Shown here one piece after another: positions 19,824-28,928 of a stretch of DNA of 35,144 nucleotides. Position 1 is the stretch's first letter. Every line of letters starts with the position of its first letter. The notes beneath the pieces are model-generated. The model ran no database searches, had not been told where the DNA came from, and was given only the letters and a program-made list of their open reading frames with translations. Both the position numbers and the translations under genes were made by a program. The stretch is from an uncultured Chromatiaceae bacterium (lineage in GTDB: Bacteria; Pseudomonadota; Gammaproteobacteria; Tenderiales; Tenderiaceae): contig CALZIQ010000025.1 in assembly GCA_945787735.1 (NCBI GenBank), positions 1-35,144 on the forward strand, given 5' to 3'.

Positions 19824-20432
19824 TTATTCACCCTTTGCAGTTTCTTCATAGCGATTATCATGGCGAATCACACGCGGCACGATCATGCGCATCTCAGTTT
19901 CAACCGGCTCATAGACAACCCGCTTGCGTTCGGGGTCGTAACGCATTTCCACATGGCCCAACAAAGGAAAATCCTTGCGGAATGGGTGACCGATAAAACC
20001 GTAATCCGTCAACAAGCGGCGCAAATCGGGATGGCCATCGAACAATATGCCAAACATGTCAAAGGCTTCGCGTTCGAACCAGTTAGCGCAATTCCAGATA
20101 TCAACCACCGAATCGATGCGCGGCTCATCATCATCCACAAACGCGCGGACACGGACTCGGCTGTTATTCTGAATCGAGAGCAGGTGATACACCACAGCAA
20201 AGCGCGGTCCCTGCCAGGCACCCTCACCATAATCTAAATAATCAACACCACAGAGGTCGATTAGCTGTTCAAAATGAAGGCCTGTATCATCGCGCAAAGC
20301 GGTACAGATCTCTAGCAGCTGCTCGCGTAGAATCTCGATCGTAACTTCGTCGGTCGCCACATGACAGCTTTTTAGCGCATCACCAAAACGGTTCTGCAGA
20401 CGTTCGACCAGCTTCTCGTTGGAAATAGACAT
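19824..20432 (-). CDS. nuoC: NADH-quinone oxidoreductase subunit C (30 kDa)
   Basis: Peripheral-arm scaffold subunit of complex I, 202 residues from the ATG at 20432. A TTG at 20447 overlaps the nuoB stop and would add five residues; the ATG has GAGG nine bases upstream. The 30-kDa subunit signature is [29 protein letters not shown] near residues 118-146, followed by [18 protein letters not shown]. Unlike in enterobacteria it is not fused to NuoD. Confidence 0.96.
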   Translation of the reverse strand: MSISNEKLVERLQNRFGDALKSCHVATDEVTIEILREQLLEICTALRDDTGLHFEQLIDLCGVDYLDYGEGAWQGPRFAVVYHLLSIQNNSRVRVRAFVDDDEPRIDSVVDIWNCANWFEREAFDMFGILFDGHPDLRRLLTDYGFIGHPFRKDFPLLGHVEMRYDPERKRVVYEPVETEMRMIVPRVIRHDNRYEETAKGE

Positions 20433-20443
20433 CGTCTCTCGCC

Positions 20444-20920
20444 TCAACGCGCAATTGTATTTGTGCGTTTAATCTTGTTCTGCAACTGAATAATGCCGTA
20501 AAGCAAGGCCTCAGCGGTGGGTGGACAACCAGGCACATACACATCCACTGGAACGATGCGGTCACAGCCACGCACAACTGCATATGAGTAGTGATAATAA
20601 CCACCACCATTAGCGCAGGATCCCATTGAGATCACCCAACGCGGCTCGGACATCTGGTCATACACCTTGCGCAAAGCAGGTGCCATTTTGTTTACCAGTG
20701 TACCGGCCACAATCATCACATCAGACTGGCGTGGACTGGGACGAAATACCACACCAAAACGGTCCAGGTCGTAACGCGCAGCACCGGCGTGCATCATCTC
20801 AACCGCACAACATGCGAGACCAAAAGTCATGGGCCACAACGAGCCCGTGCGGGCCCAGTTAATGAGTTTGTCAGCGGTGGTGGTAACCACGCCCTTTTCA
20901 AGGATGCCTTCTATTCCCAT
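20444..20920 (-). CDS. nuoB: NADH-quinone oxidoreductase subunit B (cluster N2)
   Basis: Carries the terminal 4Fe-4S cluster N2 that passes electrons to quinone; 158 residues from the ATG at 20920. This start is set by AAGGAG seven bases upstream and by the family N-terminus; the frame is open seven codons further but within nuoA. The N2 ligands are the tandem Cys37-Cys38 in LACCAVEMM, Cys102 in [10 protein letters not shown] and Cys132 in [12 protein letters not shown]. The start overlaps the end of nuoA by ten bases. Confidence 0.97.
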   Translation of the reverse strand: MGIEGILEKGVVTTTADKLINWARTGSLWPMTFGLACCAVEMMHAGAARYDLDRFGVVFRPSPRQSDVMIVAGTLVNKMAPALRKVYDQMSEPRWVISMGSCANGGGYYHYSYAVVRGCDRIVPVDVYVPGCPPTAEALLYGIIQLQNKIKRTNTIAR

Positions 20921-21267
20921 TCCAGCGCTCCTTTCATCCACTCATAGATGAAGCCAATCACCAGGATGCCAAGAAAGACAACCATAGCGACAAAACCAAA
21001 CATACCTATTTCTTCCAACACGACCGCCCAGGGAAACAGGAATGCAATTTCAAGATCGAAAATGATAAACAGGATGGCAACGAGGTAGTAACGCACATCG
21101 AACTTCATACGTGAATCTTCGAAGGCCTCGAAACCACACTCGTATGGAGAAAGCTTTTCGCTGTCAGGACGCTGCGGGCCGAGAACAAAGCCAGCGATGA
21201 TTGGACCTACGCCAAACAAAACTCCCAGCACGATAAAAACAAGAATTGGTAAATAATTTTCTAGCAT
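20911..21267 (-). CDS. nuoA: NADH-quinone oxidoreductase subunit A
   Basis: Small membrane subunit of complex I (ND3 homologue), 118 residues with three hydrophobic helices. The family loop [23 protein letters not shown] near residues 41-63 is intact, including the Cys46 next to Glu45 and the Asp/Phe that follow; this loop lies near the quinone cavity. It is the first gene of the nuo operon, about 100 bases downstream of the predicted transcription start. Confidence 0.97.
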   Translation of the reverse strand: MLENYLPILVFIVLGVLFGVGPIIAGFVLGPQRPDSEKLSPYECGFEAFEDSRMKFDVRYYLVAILFIIFDLEIAFLFPWAVVLEEIGMFGFVAMVVFLGILVIGFIYEWMKGALEWE

Positions 21268-21376
21268 GATGTGGATGCTATCCCTGATCAGCCCTTTATC
21301 CCAAAAATGAGAGGTTTGACTCTCAATTTCCTCTAACCGCTTTTTCTTGGTGTTATTAGTGCGGCAAAAGAGGCCC

Positions 21377-21406
21377 AGTCTAGGCTGGTTTTTTGTTTTT
21401 TGTCAA
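21377..21406 (-). promoter_or_regulatory. Sigma70-type promoter of the nuo operon
   Basis: On the minus strand: perfect -35 TTGACA (21401-21406), 18-base A-rich spacer, -10 TAGACT (21377-21382). The predicted start near 21370 gives a leader of about 100 bases before nuoA. T- and A-runs upstream could act as an UP element. The leader holds a short inverted repeat, GAGAG ... CTCTC (21311-21325), of unknown role. Confidence 0.65.
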
Positions 21407-21431
21407 CCTAACAAACAAAAAAATCCTAGCC
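21383..21431. repeat. Imperfect inverted repeat over the nuo promoter
   Basis: Two arms of 20 bases, 21383-21402 and 21412-21431, are inverted copies with a few mismatches (GGCTGG-T6-G-T6-G against GGCTAGGA-T7-G-T3-G). The nine-base loop and the end of the first arm hold the -35 element of the nuo promoter, so the spacer lies inside the palindrome. Could be an operator, a weak terminator for the tRNA transcript, or chance in an A/T-run region. Confidence 0.4.
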
Positions 21432-21478
21432 AAATTCATGAGGTTAGAGGCATCCCCTTTTACAAACTTAACAAAAAC

Positions 21479-21494
21479 AACGGTTTTGACCGTT
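21479..21494 (-). terminator. Short intrinsic terminator after tRNA-Leu
   Basis: On the minus strand: AACGGT, loop CAAA, ACCGTT, then GTTTTTGTT. A six-base stem with a U-rich tail, 46 bases after the tRNA 3' end. It would separate the secG/tRNA transcript from nuo. Confidence 0.55.
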
Positions 21495-21539
21495 TTATTA
21501 TTTTAATTGTTCTTGTTCTACTTATGTCTTTTATTATTA

Positions 21540-21624
21540 TGGTGCCGATGGCCGGAGTCGAACCGGCACAGCTTTCGCCACTGCCCCCTCAAGACAGCGT
21601 GTCTACCAATTCCACCACATCGGC
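21540..21624 (-). tRNA. tRNA-Leu (anticodon GAG)
   Basis: 85 bases on the minus strand including encoded CCA. Acceptor arms GCCGATG and CATCGGC pair fully. The D-arm has TTGGTAGA. The anticodon stem CTGTC/GGCAG closes the loop TTGAGGG, giving anticodon GAG. A class-II variable arm GGC-GAAA-GCT and the T-loop GTTCGAACTC follow. It lies 25 bases after secG, so it is probably cut from the secG transcript. secG next to tRNA-Leu is a common gammaproteobacterial arrangement. Confidence 0.97.
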
Positions 21625-21649
21625 AACTATTTGTGAACTCTTTTAACTA

Positions 21650-21997
21650 TTACTCGCCCGTGACGGGCAAATCAGGCTTGTCTGAAGGCACCACTGGCAC
21701 ATCGGCCTCAGCTTCCGCCGGCACAACGAGTTGCTCCACCGTCTCGGTTACACTTTTACGCTCAACTCGCTGCCCACTCATATAAGCCAGACTCAGACTA
21801 GTCACAAAAAACAACGTGGCGATAGCGGCTGTTGTGCGTGTCAAGAATGATGCAGAGCCCTGACTTCCAAACATGGTGTTTGAGGCACCACTGCCGAAAG
21901 CAGCCCCCACATCCGCACCTTTTCCACGTTGAATCAGTATCAATCCAATCAATGAGATCGTCAGCAGCACATGAGACACTGTGAGTACAGTTAGCAT
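21650..21997 (-). CDS. secG: Protein translocase subunit SecG
   Basis: Small membrane subunit of the SecYEG channel, 115 residues. Two hydrophobic helices at about residues 3-22 and 55-75 flank the conserved loop QRGKGADVGAAFGSGASNTMFGSQG. After the second helix comes an acidic, Pro/Val-rich cytoplasmic tail of about 40 residues, which is variable in the family. It follows tpiA (34-base gap) and precedes tRNA-Leu, the usual gammaproteobacterial order. Confidence 0.95.
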   Translation of the reverse strand: MLTVLTVSHVLLTISLIGLILIQRGKGADVGAAFGSGASNTMFGSQGSASFLTRTTAAIATLFFVTSLSLAYMSGQRVERKSVTETVEQLVVPAEAEADVPVVPSDKPDLPVTGE

Positions 21998-22031
21998 TAA
22001 TTCTTTACCTTATTACTACCAAACAGTGCCG

Positions 22032-22790
22032 TTAATTAGCTGCTGCCTGGCAAATCGTCAAAAACTCTTCCACCTGGAGCGATGCACCACCGATCAGGCC
22101 ACCATCGATATCTGCTTTGGCAAACAATTCAGCTGCGTTACTGCCCTTGACGCTACCGCCATAAAGAATGCGCATCTTTTCAGCCAAAGCAGCATCTTTC
22201 GCCGCAACACGTTGACGGATAAATGCATGCACATCCTGCGCCTGCTGTGGCGTTGCTGTCATTCCCGTGCCAATCGCCCAGACCGGCTCATAAGCAATCA
22301 CTGTGTTTTGCAACGCCGCCAAACCTTCCACGCTGTTCAGCAGCACATCCAACTGACGCGCCACTACAGCTTCGGTTTTACCTGATTCACGTTCTTCCAA
22401 CAGCTCACCGACACATAAAATAGGCTTCAAGCCGGCTGCATTGATGGCGATCAGTTTTTCAGCCACCAGTACATCAGTTTCACCATACAGGGCACGCCGC
22501 TCGGAGTGTCCTAGAATCACATATTTGCAACCTACATCCAGCAACATACTGGTCGAGATCTCACCCGTGAACGCTCCATTGCCTCGATGGGAAACATTCT
22601 GTGCACCAAGTGCAACCTCACTACCTTCAAGCAATGATTTGACTTCAGACAGATAAACAAATGGTGGGCAAATAGCCACTTCAGCAGCTACAGCAGAGGC
22701 CAGCCCCTCTTTAATCCCTGCGACCAAGCTCTGGGCACTTTCTCTTGAACCATTCATTTTCCAGTTTCCGGCAACTAACGGCTTACGCAT
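22032..22790 (-). CDS. tpiA: Triosephosphate isomerase
   Basis: Interconverts dihydroxyacetone phosphate and glyceraldehyde 3-phosphate in glycolysis and gluconeogenesis. 252 residues from the ATG at 22790, selected because GAGGA lies five bases upstream and the product begins MRKPLVAGNWKMNG; the frame is open seven codons further. Catalytic residues are Lys11 (GNWKMN), His95 (VILGHSERR) and Glu168 (AYEPVWAIGTG); the phosphate loop GGSVKGSNA is near the C-terminus. It is preceded by glmM after 113 bases, which include a short hairpin (22872-22886) without a U-tract. Confidence 0.98.
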   Translation of the reverse strand: MRKPLVAGNWKMNGSRESAQSLVAGIKEGLASAVAAEVAICPPFVYLSEVKSLLEGSEVALGAQNVSHRGNGAFTGEISTSMLLDVGCKYVILGHSERRALYGETDVLVAEKLIAINAAGLKPILCVGELLEERESGKTEAVVARQLDVLLNSVEGLAALQNTVIAYEPVWAIGTGMTATPQQAQDVHAFIRQRVAAKDAALAEKMRILYGGSVKGSNAAELFAKADIDGGLIGGASLQVEEFLTICQAAAN

Positions 22791-22903
22791 TTCTATCCTC
22801 TTCCGGGCCATGAAAAAAGTAGGCCAAGCTTACAGATACCGGCTGGATAAATCAAATATTTTGAGACACTTGGCTGAGTATCAGCCCTGCCCAGAGGATT
22901 ACA

Positions 22904-24265
22904 TTATGATTGTGAATTCTGATAGGCAGCCTCAACTTTATCCGCCAAAAACCGGGCACATGTACTCACCTCATCAGCATCCTGCCCTTCGACCATTACA
23001 CGAATCACCGGCTCTGTGCCCGAGGCACGCAACAGCACGCGGCCGCGGCCTTCCAACTGCTGTTCGATCTCCTGCTGCGCCCTTGCCACTTCTTGCGAGG
23101 ACTTGAAATCAAACCGCTGCTCTGTTCGAACATTGATCATGGTTTGTGGATACTTGGTCATGCCCGATTTCAATTCATGCAGACCCATCCCCTTCTCCGC
23201 CATGACCGCGAGCACCTGCAAGGCCGAGATAATCCCATCACCGGTTGTGGTCTGTTCCAGGCAAATTATATGGCCAGATGATTCACCTCCCAAATTCAGA
23301 CCTTGCTGCTGTAACATCTCCATTACATAGCGATCACCCACCTGGGCTCGATGCAGCTGGATATCCCTTTCTGCCAAGGCGTGCTCTAACCCCAGATTGC
23401 TCATCAATGTTCCCACCACTCCATTGCGAGAGCCGGGTTTGTCGGCACTGGCGCAGGCAATGATATAAAGAATCTCATCCCCGTCCACAATCTCACCCCT
23501 GTGATCGACCAGAATCACCCGATCGCCGTCGCCATCAAGGCCAACACCCAAATCCGCCCCATGTTCCAGAACCGATTTTTGCAAGGCTTCAGGCTCGGTG
23601 GAGCCACAGGCATCATTGATATTGAGACCATTCGGACTTACGCCGAGGGTAATGACTTCCGCCTCGAGCTCGTCAAACACCTTAGGGGCAATGTCATAGG
23701 TAGCGCCGTGGGCACAGTCCACTACAATTTTCAAACCTTGAAGGGAAAGACGCGAGGGGATTGTACTCTTGCAAAACTCAATATAGCGGCCAGCAGCATC
23801 AATCACTCGCCCCGCCTTGCCCAATAGATTGGGGGCAACAGTTTCCATTGGCTTATCCAGTTCGGCCTCTATCGCCAGCTCTACTTCATCAGCCAACTTC
23901 GAACCATGCGCGGAAAAAAACTTGATACCGTTGTCGAAATAAGGATTGTGCGAAGCGCTAATGACGATACCGGCATCGGCACGCAATGTGCGGGTTAGAT
24001 AGGCAATACCCGGCGTCGGCATAGGCCCCAACAGCATGATATCTACACCGGCTGCGGACAGGCCGGCTTCAAGCGCAGACTCAAACATATAACCTGAGAT
24101 ACGGGTATCCTTGCCAATCAGCACCTTGCTCTGATCACCCTGACTCTGCGCCAACACACGGCCGGCAGCCCAACCCAGTTTCATGATGAAATCTGGAGTG
24201 ATTGGGTATTTACCAACCTCGCCGCGAATGCCGTCTGTTCCAAAATATTTGCGCTTACCCGCCAT
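22904..24265 (-). CDS. glmM: Phosphoglucosamine mutase
   Basis: Converts glucosamine 6-phosphate to glucosamine 1-phosphate for UDP-GlcNAc, feeding peptidoglycan and lipopolysaccharide. 453 residues from the ATG at 24265; a GTG three codons earlier is possible. The start [15 protein letters not shown] is the family N-terminus. The phosphoserine loop is VISASHNP (Ser105), the metal site GLDGDGDR, the sugar-binding GGESSGHI and the C-terminal phosphate loop [15 protein letters not shown]. It is 19 bases downstream of folP, a conserved pair in gammaproteobacteria. Confidence 0.98.
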   Translation of the reverse strand: MAGKRKYFGTDGIRGEVGKYPITPDFIMKLGWAAGRVLAQSQGDQSKVLIGKDTRISGYMFESALEAGLSAAGVDIMLLGPMPTPGIAYLTRTLRADAGIVISASHNPYFDNGIKFFSAHGSKLADEVELAIEAELDKPMETVAPNLLGKAGRVIDAAGRYIEFCKSTIPSRLSLQGLKIVVDCAHGATYDIAPKVFDELEAEVITLGVSPNGLNINDACGSTEPEALQKSVLEHGADLGVGLDGDGDRVILVDHRGEIVDGDEILYIIACASADKPGSRNGVVGTLMSNLGLEHALAERDIQLHRAQVGDRYVMEMLQQQGLNLGGESSGHIICLEQTTTGDGIISALQVLAVMAEKGMGLHELKSGMTKYPQTMINVRTEQRFDFKSSQEVARAQQEIEQQLEGRGRVLLRASGTEPVIRVMVEGQDADEVSTCARFLADKVEAAYQNSQS

Positions 24266-24284
24266 TAAATCCACCTTACCTTAA

Positions 24285-25103
24285 TTAACTTTTTTCCGTT
24301 TGCCGCATCACTGCCTGGCACATTTTCAATGCATCCACTGTTGCAGCCACATCATGTACACGCAGAATAGCTGCCCCCTGCCAAAGCGCCAATGCCGCTG
24401 CAGCAATACTGCCATATAGTCGCTGATCAACCGGCTTATTCAGAACCGTCCCAATCATGCTTTTGCGGGAAATCCCGACAAGTATAGGCAAACCGAATGA
24501 TTTGAATCGATTCAGTTCACGCAGCAGGGTGAGATTATGAGACAGTTTTTTGCCAAAACCAAAACCCGGATCTATCACCAACTTTTCCTTATCGATTCCG
24601 GCATTTAGACAAACCTCAATCCGCTGAGAAAGAAATGCCATAACATCTGCGACCACATCCTCATAAACCGGATTCACCTGCATGCTTCGGGGCTCACCCT
24701 GCATATGCATCAGACATACAGGCACGCTCAAATCAGCCGCCGCCTGCAATGCGCCCTCGTCCTGCAAGGCTCTCACGTCATTTAGCATATCGGCACCGGC
24801 TGCAATCGCTGCATGCATCACGCCAGGCTTACTGCTATCGACCGAAATTGGCACATCAAAACGTGCCCTTATTGCTTCTATTAATGGAACAACGCGCTCA
24901 ATCTCTTCAGACTCCTCCACCGGCCGGGCGCCAGGACGAGTCGATTCTCCACCAATATCGATAATTTCCGCACCCTCGGCAAGCATTTGCTCCACATGCT
25001 GCAAGGCCTGGTCAGGCACAGTAAACCGGCCACCATCTGAAAACGAATCGGGTGTCACGTTAAGAATGCCCATGACCATGGGACGATCAAAGTGCAAATG
25101 CAT
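24285..25103 (-). CDS. folP: Dihydropteroate synthase
   Basis: Joins p-aminobenzoate to the pterin pyrophosphate in folate synthesis; it is the sulfonamide target. Motifs: MGILNVTPDSFSDGG near the N-terminus, IDIGGESTRPGA, DMLNDVRALQD, IDPGFGFGK and ISRKSMIG; the end ILRVHDVAATVDALKM is also typical. With the ATG at 25103 the protein has 272 residues; a GTG at 25115 would add four residues and neither has a good ribosome site, so the start is uncertain. It follows ftsH after a terminator and precedes glmM. Confidence 0.97.
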   Translation of the reverse strand: MHLHFDRPMVMGILNVTPDSFSDGGRFTVPDQALQHVEQMLAEGAEIIDIGGESTRPGARPVEESEEIERVVPLIEAIRARFDVPISVDSSKPGVMHAAIAAGADMLNDVRALQDEGALQAAADLSVPVCLMHMQGEPRSMQVNPVYEDVVADVMAFLSQRIEVCLNAGIDKEKLVIDPGFGFGKKLSHNLTLLRELNRFKSFGLPILVGISRKSMIGTVLNKPVDQRLYGSIAAAALALWQGAAILRVHDVAATVDALKMCQAVMRQTEKS

Positions 25104-25148
25104 ACTCAATCTCACTACACATTTTTACAATTCAGCCCCCAATAAACA

Positions 25149-25175
25149 AAACGCCCCACCAAAGGCAGGGCGTTT
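25149..25175 (-). terminator. Intrinsic terminator after ftsH
   Basis: On the minus strand a 12-pair stem (25164-25175 with 25149-25160, two G-U pairs) with loop TTT, followed by a T-rich tail. It begins 21 bases after the ftsH stop and ends about 45 bases before folP, so folP-glmM needs a nearby promoter or read-through. Confidence 0.85.
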
Positions 25176-25196
25176 AGTATCCGGCTGTTAGCGGAT

Positions 25197-27137
25197 TTAG
25201 TGCGATCCAGCTGGATCACCCAGTTTGTCATCATCAGGCTTGTCAGGTTTTTCAGACTCTTGATCTGGGGAAGACGCCGCTCCAGTACCCGATCCACCAC
25301 GAGGCTCATGATCAGTCCAGCCCTGAGGCGGACGCGGCTCCTTGCCTTCCATGATGTCATCAATCTGGTGCACATCGATAGTCTCATACTTGATCAAGGC
25401 ATCAGCCATCAGATGCAAGATTTTCATATTTTCAGTCAAAATATTGCGCGAACGCGCATAGTTACGATCTACGACCGCACGCACCTCTTCATCAATCAGA
25501 TGGTTGGTTTCGTCAGAAACATTCTTGTGCTGAGCCACTGAATGCCCCAGGAATACTTCGCCATCTTCCTCGCTATAGGTCAGCGGTCCAAGACGCTCAG
25601 ACAAACCCCATTTTGTCACCATATTTCGAGCAAGCTCTGTAGAGCGCTGAATATCATTTGACGCCCCCGTGGTGACCTGATCAGAGCCGAAAATTAACTC
25701 TTCAGCAATACGCCCACCAAACAGACTACTGATCTGGCTCTCGAGACGCTCTTTGCTATAACTGTATCTATCTTCTTCTGGCAGAAACATTGTCACACCC
25801 AGCGCTCGGCCACGCGGGATTATCGACACCTTGTAGACCGGATCATGTGACGGCACTAGACGCCCAACAATGGCATGGCCAGCTTCATGATAAGCAGTAA
25901 GCTTCTTCTCATCATCACTCATCACCATGGACTTGCGCTCGGCGCCCATCATGATCTTATCCTTGGCCTTTTCAAACTCTTCCATGCTGACCAAGCGTTT
26001 GTTTGCGCGCGCAGCGAACAAAGCCGCCTCATTCACAAGGTTTGCCAAATCAGCACCGGAAAAACCAGGCGTACCACGAGCAATCAAGCTAGGTTCAACA
26101 TCATCACCAAGCGGAACCTTACGCATGTGGACACGCAGAATCTGTTCACGGCCACGCAGATCAGGCAACGGCACAACAACCTGACGATCAAAACGACCAG
26201 GACGCAGCAATGCCGGGTCTAGCACATCAGGACGGTTAGTCGCCGCGATTACGATGACACCCTCATTACCCTCAAAGCCATCCATCTCGACCAACAACTG
26301 ATTCAAGGTTTGCTCACGTTCGTCATGACCGCCCCCAAGACCTGCTCCACGGTGACGCCCAACCGCATCAATCTCATCGATGAAGATAATGCAGGGCGCA
26401 TGCTTCTTGGCCTGCTCAAACATGTCACGCACACGAGAGGCACCAACACCGACAAACATTTCAACAAAATCTGAACCGGAAATAGAGAAGAACGGCACCT
26501 TCGCTTCACCGGCAATGGCCTTAGCCAGCAAGGTTTTACCTGTCCCCGGAGAACCCACCATCAATACACCACGAGGAATCTTGCCGCCCAGTTTCTGGAA
26601 TTTGCTTGGATCGCGCAAAAATTCGACCAGCTCACCCACTTCTTCCTTGGCTTCTTCAACACCCGCGACGTCACCAAAGTTAACCTTGACCTGATCTTCA
26701 CTCAGCAGCTTGGCCTTGCTCTTACCAAATGACATGGCGCCACGACCGCCACCACCGCCCTGCATCTGGCGCATAAAAAAGATCCATACACCAATCAATA
26801 GCAGCATCGGAAACCAGGAAATAAATACCTGCATCAACATACTCTGCTGTTCTTGAGGCCTGGCATTGATCTGCACGCCGTACTTAAGTAAATCCCCGAC
26901 AAGCCCACTATCATCGGGGCTATAGGTAGTAAAACGATCGCCACCCTGGGTAACCCCGTGGATGGTTCGCCCTTCTATCACCACCTTGTCCACATTGCCC
27001 AATTGCACGTCCTCAATGAACTGCGAATAAGGCATAGCTTGGGAACTCATCTGCGATGGCCCGAAACTGCTGAACACAGACATCAGCACGACGGCGATGA
27101 CCACCCATAAAATTAGATTTTTTGCCATATCACTCAA
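25197..27137 (-). CDS. ftsH: ATP-dependent zinc metalloprotease FtsH
   Basis: Membrane-anchored AAA+ protease that degrades misassembled membrane proteins and unstable regulators. 646 residues when started at TTG 27137, where GGAGG lies nine bases upstream; the conventional MAKNL start (ATG 27128) is 18 bases from that site. Numbered from the TTG: two membrane helices at about 8-24 and 103-122, Walker A GSPGTGKT at 195-202, Walker [12 protein letters not shown] at 250-260, second region of homology [20 protein letters not shown], and the zinc-protease motif HEAGH at 417-421. The C-terminal tail is disordered and charged. It follows rlmE after 86 bases, the conserved order. Confidence 0.97.
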   Translation of the reverse strand: MSDMAKNLILWVVIAVVLMSVFSSFGPSQMSSQAMPYSQFIEDVQLGNVDKVVIEGRTIHGVTQGGDRFTTYSPDDSGLVGDLLKYGVQINARPQEQQSMLMQVFISWFPMLLLIGVWIFFMRQMQGGGGGRGAMSFGKSKAKLLSEDQVKVNFGDVAGVEEAKEEVGELVEFLRDPSKFQKLGGKIPRGVLMVGSPGTGKTLLAKAIAGEAKVPFFSISGSDFVEMFVGVGASRVRDMFEQAKKHAPCIIFIDEIDAVGRHRGAGLGGGHDEREQTLNQLLVEMDGFEGNEGVIVIAATNRPDVLDPALLRPGRFDRQVVVPLPDLRGREQILRVHMRKVPLGDDVEPSLIARGTPGFSGADLANLVNEAALFAARANKRLVSMEEFEKAKDKIMMGAERKSMVMSDDEKKLTAYHEAGHAIVGRLVPSHDPVYKVSIIPRGRALGVTMFLPEEDRYSYSKERLESQISSLFGGRIAEELIFGSDQVTTGASNDIQRSTELARNMVTKWGLSERLGPLTYSEEDGEVFLGHSVAQHKNVSDETNHLIDEEVRAVVDRNYARSRNILTENMKILHLMADALIKYETIDVHQIDDIMEGKEPRPPQGWTDHEPRGGSGTGAASSPDQESEKPDKPDDDKLGDPAGSH

Positions 27138-27223
27138 ACTTATTTCCCTCCGATGGAAGGTTTTTTATCCGTCACCCGCACATCCAAATCCCGAGCAACA
27201 CACTCCGTAAAAACCAGAAAGTA

Positions 27224-27844
27224 CTACATCTTAAAGCCTCTGGCTAGCAGATAGACCTCACGGCTGCGCGGCCTTGATGCTTTAGGTTTGCGAGTAATCA
27301 CATTGTCGAATGATGTGTGCAAGTCACGCAAATATTCGTCAAACCCAACGCCCTGAAAGACTTTGACCAGAAAATCACCCTTCTGGTTCAGTACCTTTCT
27401 CGCCATATCCAGTGCCAGCTCAGCCAAATACATGGCACACGGCTGGTCCACAGCCTCCATCCCACTAATATTGGGGGCCATATCTGAAATTACAAGGTCA
27501 ACCCCACGCTCACCTTTTATTTCTAGTAACTGGTCCAGCACGTCCTGCTCACGGAAATCACCTTGCAGGAACTCTACATTATCTAACGGCTCCATCGACA
27601 AAATATCCATCGCGATGACATGCCCCTTGTTACCAACTATTTTCGCCACCACTTGGGACCAGCCGCCCGGTGCCGCCCCAAGCTCCACCACCGTCATTCC
27701 GGGCTTAACAAGATGATCCTTTTCATTAATCTCAAGAAATTTATACACCGCACGAGAACGATACCCCTCTTGCCGAGAACGACGTACATACTCATCATCC
27801 TCGTGCTCTTTTAACCAACGCCGGCTGCTTTTTGTCTTTGCCAT
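27224..27844 (-). CDS. rlmE: 23S rRNA (uridine-2'-O)-methyltransferase RlmE
   Basis: Methylates the 2'-O of U2552 (E. coli numbering) in 23S rRNA, a late step in large-subunit assembly. 206 residues, matching the family. The SAM site is [15 protein letters not shown] near residues 52-66. The catalytic Lys-Asp-Lys set appears as Lys35, Asp121 ([11 protein letters not shown]) and Lys161 (FLVKVFQG). The N-terminus [26 protein letters not shown] is typical. It sits upstream of ftsH as usual, but a small unknown membrane gene comes before it. Confidence 0.97.
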   Translation of the reverse strand: MAKTKSSRRWLKEHEDDEYVRRSRQEGYRSRAVYKFLEINEKDHLVKPGMTVVELGAAPGGWSQVVAKIVGNKGHVIAMDILSMEPLDNVEFLQGDFREQDVLDQLLEIKGERGVDLVISDMAPNISGMEAVDQPCAMYLAELALDMARKVLNQKGDFLVKVFQGVGFDEYLRDLHTSFDNVITRKPKASRPRSREVYLLARGFKM

Positions 27845-27867
27845 ATCTAGCCCATTACCGCATTTTT

Positions 27868-28152
27868 CTACTTACCATCACCGACTGATGTATTCGTATC
27901 ATCATCCGCCAGCTGGCTCGCAACGCGTCGTGTCCTGAAAACAATCCAACACATCGCCAAACAGCCATATCCAAGCAAAGTAAGCACTTGACCCAACTGG
28001 TGATCAATCAAACGATCATGCACAAGCAGCAACATTAGGCCAACCACCACAATCAGCGCCAGATCAAACTTAACCACATTGAATGGGCTGGCCTGGACAG
28101 TGAATCCTTTCTTTGGTCGTGATAGACTTGCGTCGCCTTTAGATTGGGCCAT
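27868..28152 (-). CDS. Small two-helix membrane protein of unknown function
   Basis: Predicted 94-residue protein I do not recognise. A basic N-terminal stretch (RPKKG) is followed by two hydrophobic helices, about residues 30-43 ([14 protein letters not shown]) and 53-71 ([18 protein letters not shown]), and a polar tail rich in Asp, Thr and Ser. No enzyme motif is visible. The ATG at 28152 lies only 17 bases from the divergent yhbY start and has no clear ribosome site, so expression is not certain. The stop is 23 bases before rlmE, so it could be the first gene of a rlmE-ftsH transcript. No signal peptide cleavage motif is seen. Confidence 0.6.
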   Translation of the reverse strand: MAQSKGDASLSRPKKGFTVQASPFNVVKFDLALIVVVGLMLLLVHDRLIDHQLGQVLTLLGYGCLAMCWIVFRTRRVASQLADDDTNTSVGDGK

Positions 28153-28169
28153 GTCGGAGTAATTTAGAA

Positions 28170-28466
28170 ATGTCTTTATCGGAAATTCAAAAACGCCAGT
28201 TACGTAAAATTGGGCACGATCTCAAACCTGTCGTCATGGTCGGTTCCAACGGCCTGACCGATGGCGTCTGCAATGAGGCAGAAATTTCGATTACCCATCA
28301 CGAATTGATCAAAATCAAGATCAACGCTTCAGACCGGGATGAGCGTAATAAAATCATCGATACATTGTGCCAACGCTGCAATGCCGAATTGGTACAACGC
28401 ATTGGTCATGTCGCCCTAGTATTCCGGCGCAACCCGCAAAACCCAAAAATTCACCTGAACAAATAA
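28170..28466 (+). CDS. yhbY: Ribosome-associated RNA-binding protein YhbY (CRS1/YhbY domain)
   Basis: Small RNA-binding protein, 98 residues, with a single CRM domain; E. coli YhbY associates with pre-50S ribosomes. The family motif KPVVMVGSNGLTDGVCNEAEISITHHELIKIKI is present from about residue 18 to 50 (shown as key segments GSNGLTDGV and HHELIKIKI). GGAG is ten bases before the ATG. It is one of two plus-strand genes; it diverges from the small membrane protein at 27868-28152 and converges on the DUF4149 gene with five bases between stops. Its promoter would have to lie inside the divergent gene. Confidence 0.93.
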   Translation: MSLSEIQKRQLRKIGHDLKPVVMVGSNGLTDGVCNEAEISITHHELIKIKINASDRDERNKIIDTLCQRCNAELVQRIGHVALVFRRNPQNPKIHLNK

Positions 28467-28471
28467 CCACT

Positions 28472-28927
28472 TTAACCTGTCGATCGCCGACGCAAAAGCA
28501 AAAACAGACCTAACAGGCTAATTAATAAATAAAGTACAGACGAAACACCATGCAAGCGCCCAAACTGAGCGGCCGCCTCACTGCCAGGTAATATCCCAAG
28601 CTGTTTAAGCTCCTGCATCATCGGCTGCAGCACAAAGGCCGACACGACAACCAAGCCCAACATCAGAAATAAAGCAATCACCCGCAGGTTTTTCAACCAA
28701 GTCTTACCCGACGCTAACAGTGCAAATGCCAAAAGCAGGGTGCCACAGGCCAGACCAATATAATTAATCGCACTAAACATATGCCCCGCCAGCTCACCGG
28801 CCAAGCGCCTATCATCAAGGCTAGCGAACAGAATAGGCGTCACCACATATCCGATCACCCACAAACCACCTATCCAGAGGGTTTGCAGGATGGTTTCAAT
28901 CTTGCCTGAAATAGCTTGGTGTAGCAC
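28472..28927 (-). CDS. DUF4149 (TMEM205-like) membrane protein
   Basis: Small integral membrane protein of the DUF4149 family, function unknown. The N-terminal motif LQTLWIGGLWVIGYVVTPILFA matches the family, followed by three further hydrophobic helices (INYIGLACGTLLLAFALL, RVIALFLMLGLVVVSAFVL and SSVLYLLISLLGLFLLL), four in all. The last residues are positively charged. The start is uncertain: I chose GTG at 28927, just after the greA stop; the frame is open back to 28972 inside greA. It has no good ribosome site, so it may be coupled to greA translation. The family is often found beside greA in gammaproteobacteria. Confidence 0.75.
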   Translation of the reverse strand: MLHQAISGKIETILQTLWIGGLWVIGYVVTPILFASLDDRRLAGELAGHMFSAINYIGLACGTLLLAFALLASGKTWLKNLRVIALFLMLGLVVVSAFVLQPMMQELKQLGILPGSEAAAQFGRLHGVSSVLYLLISLLGLFLLLRRRSTG

Positions 28928-28928
28928 T

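Noticed and set aside
22872-22886. Hairpin GGCTGA-TAC-TCAGCC after glmM as a terminator
   Set aside because: Not followed by a U-tract on the minus strand; six pairs only.
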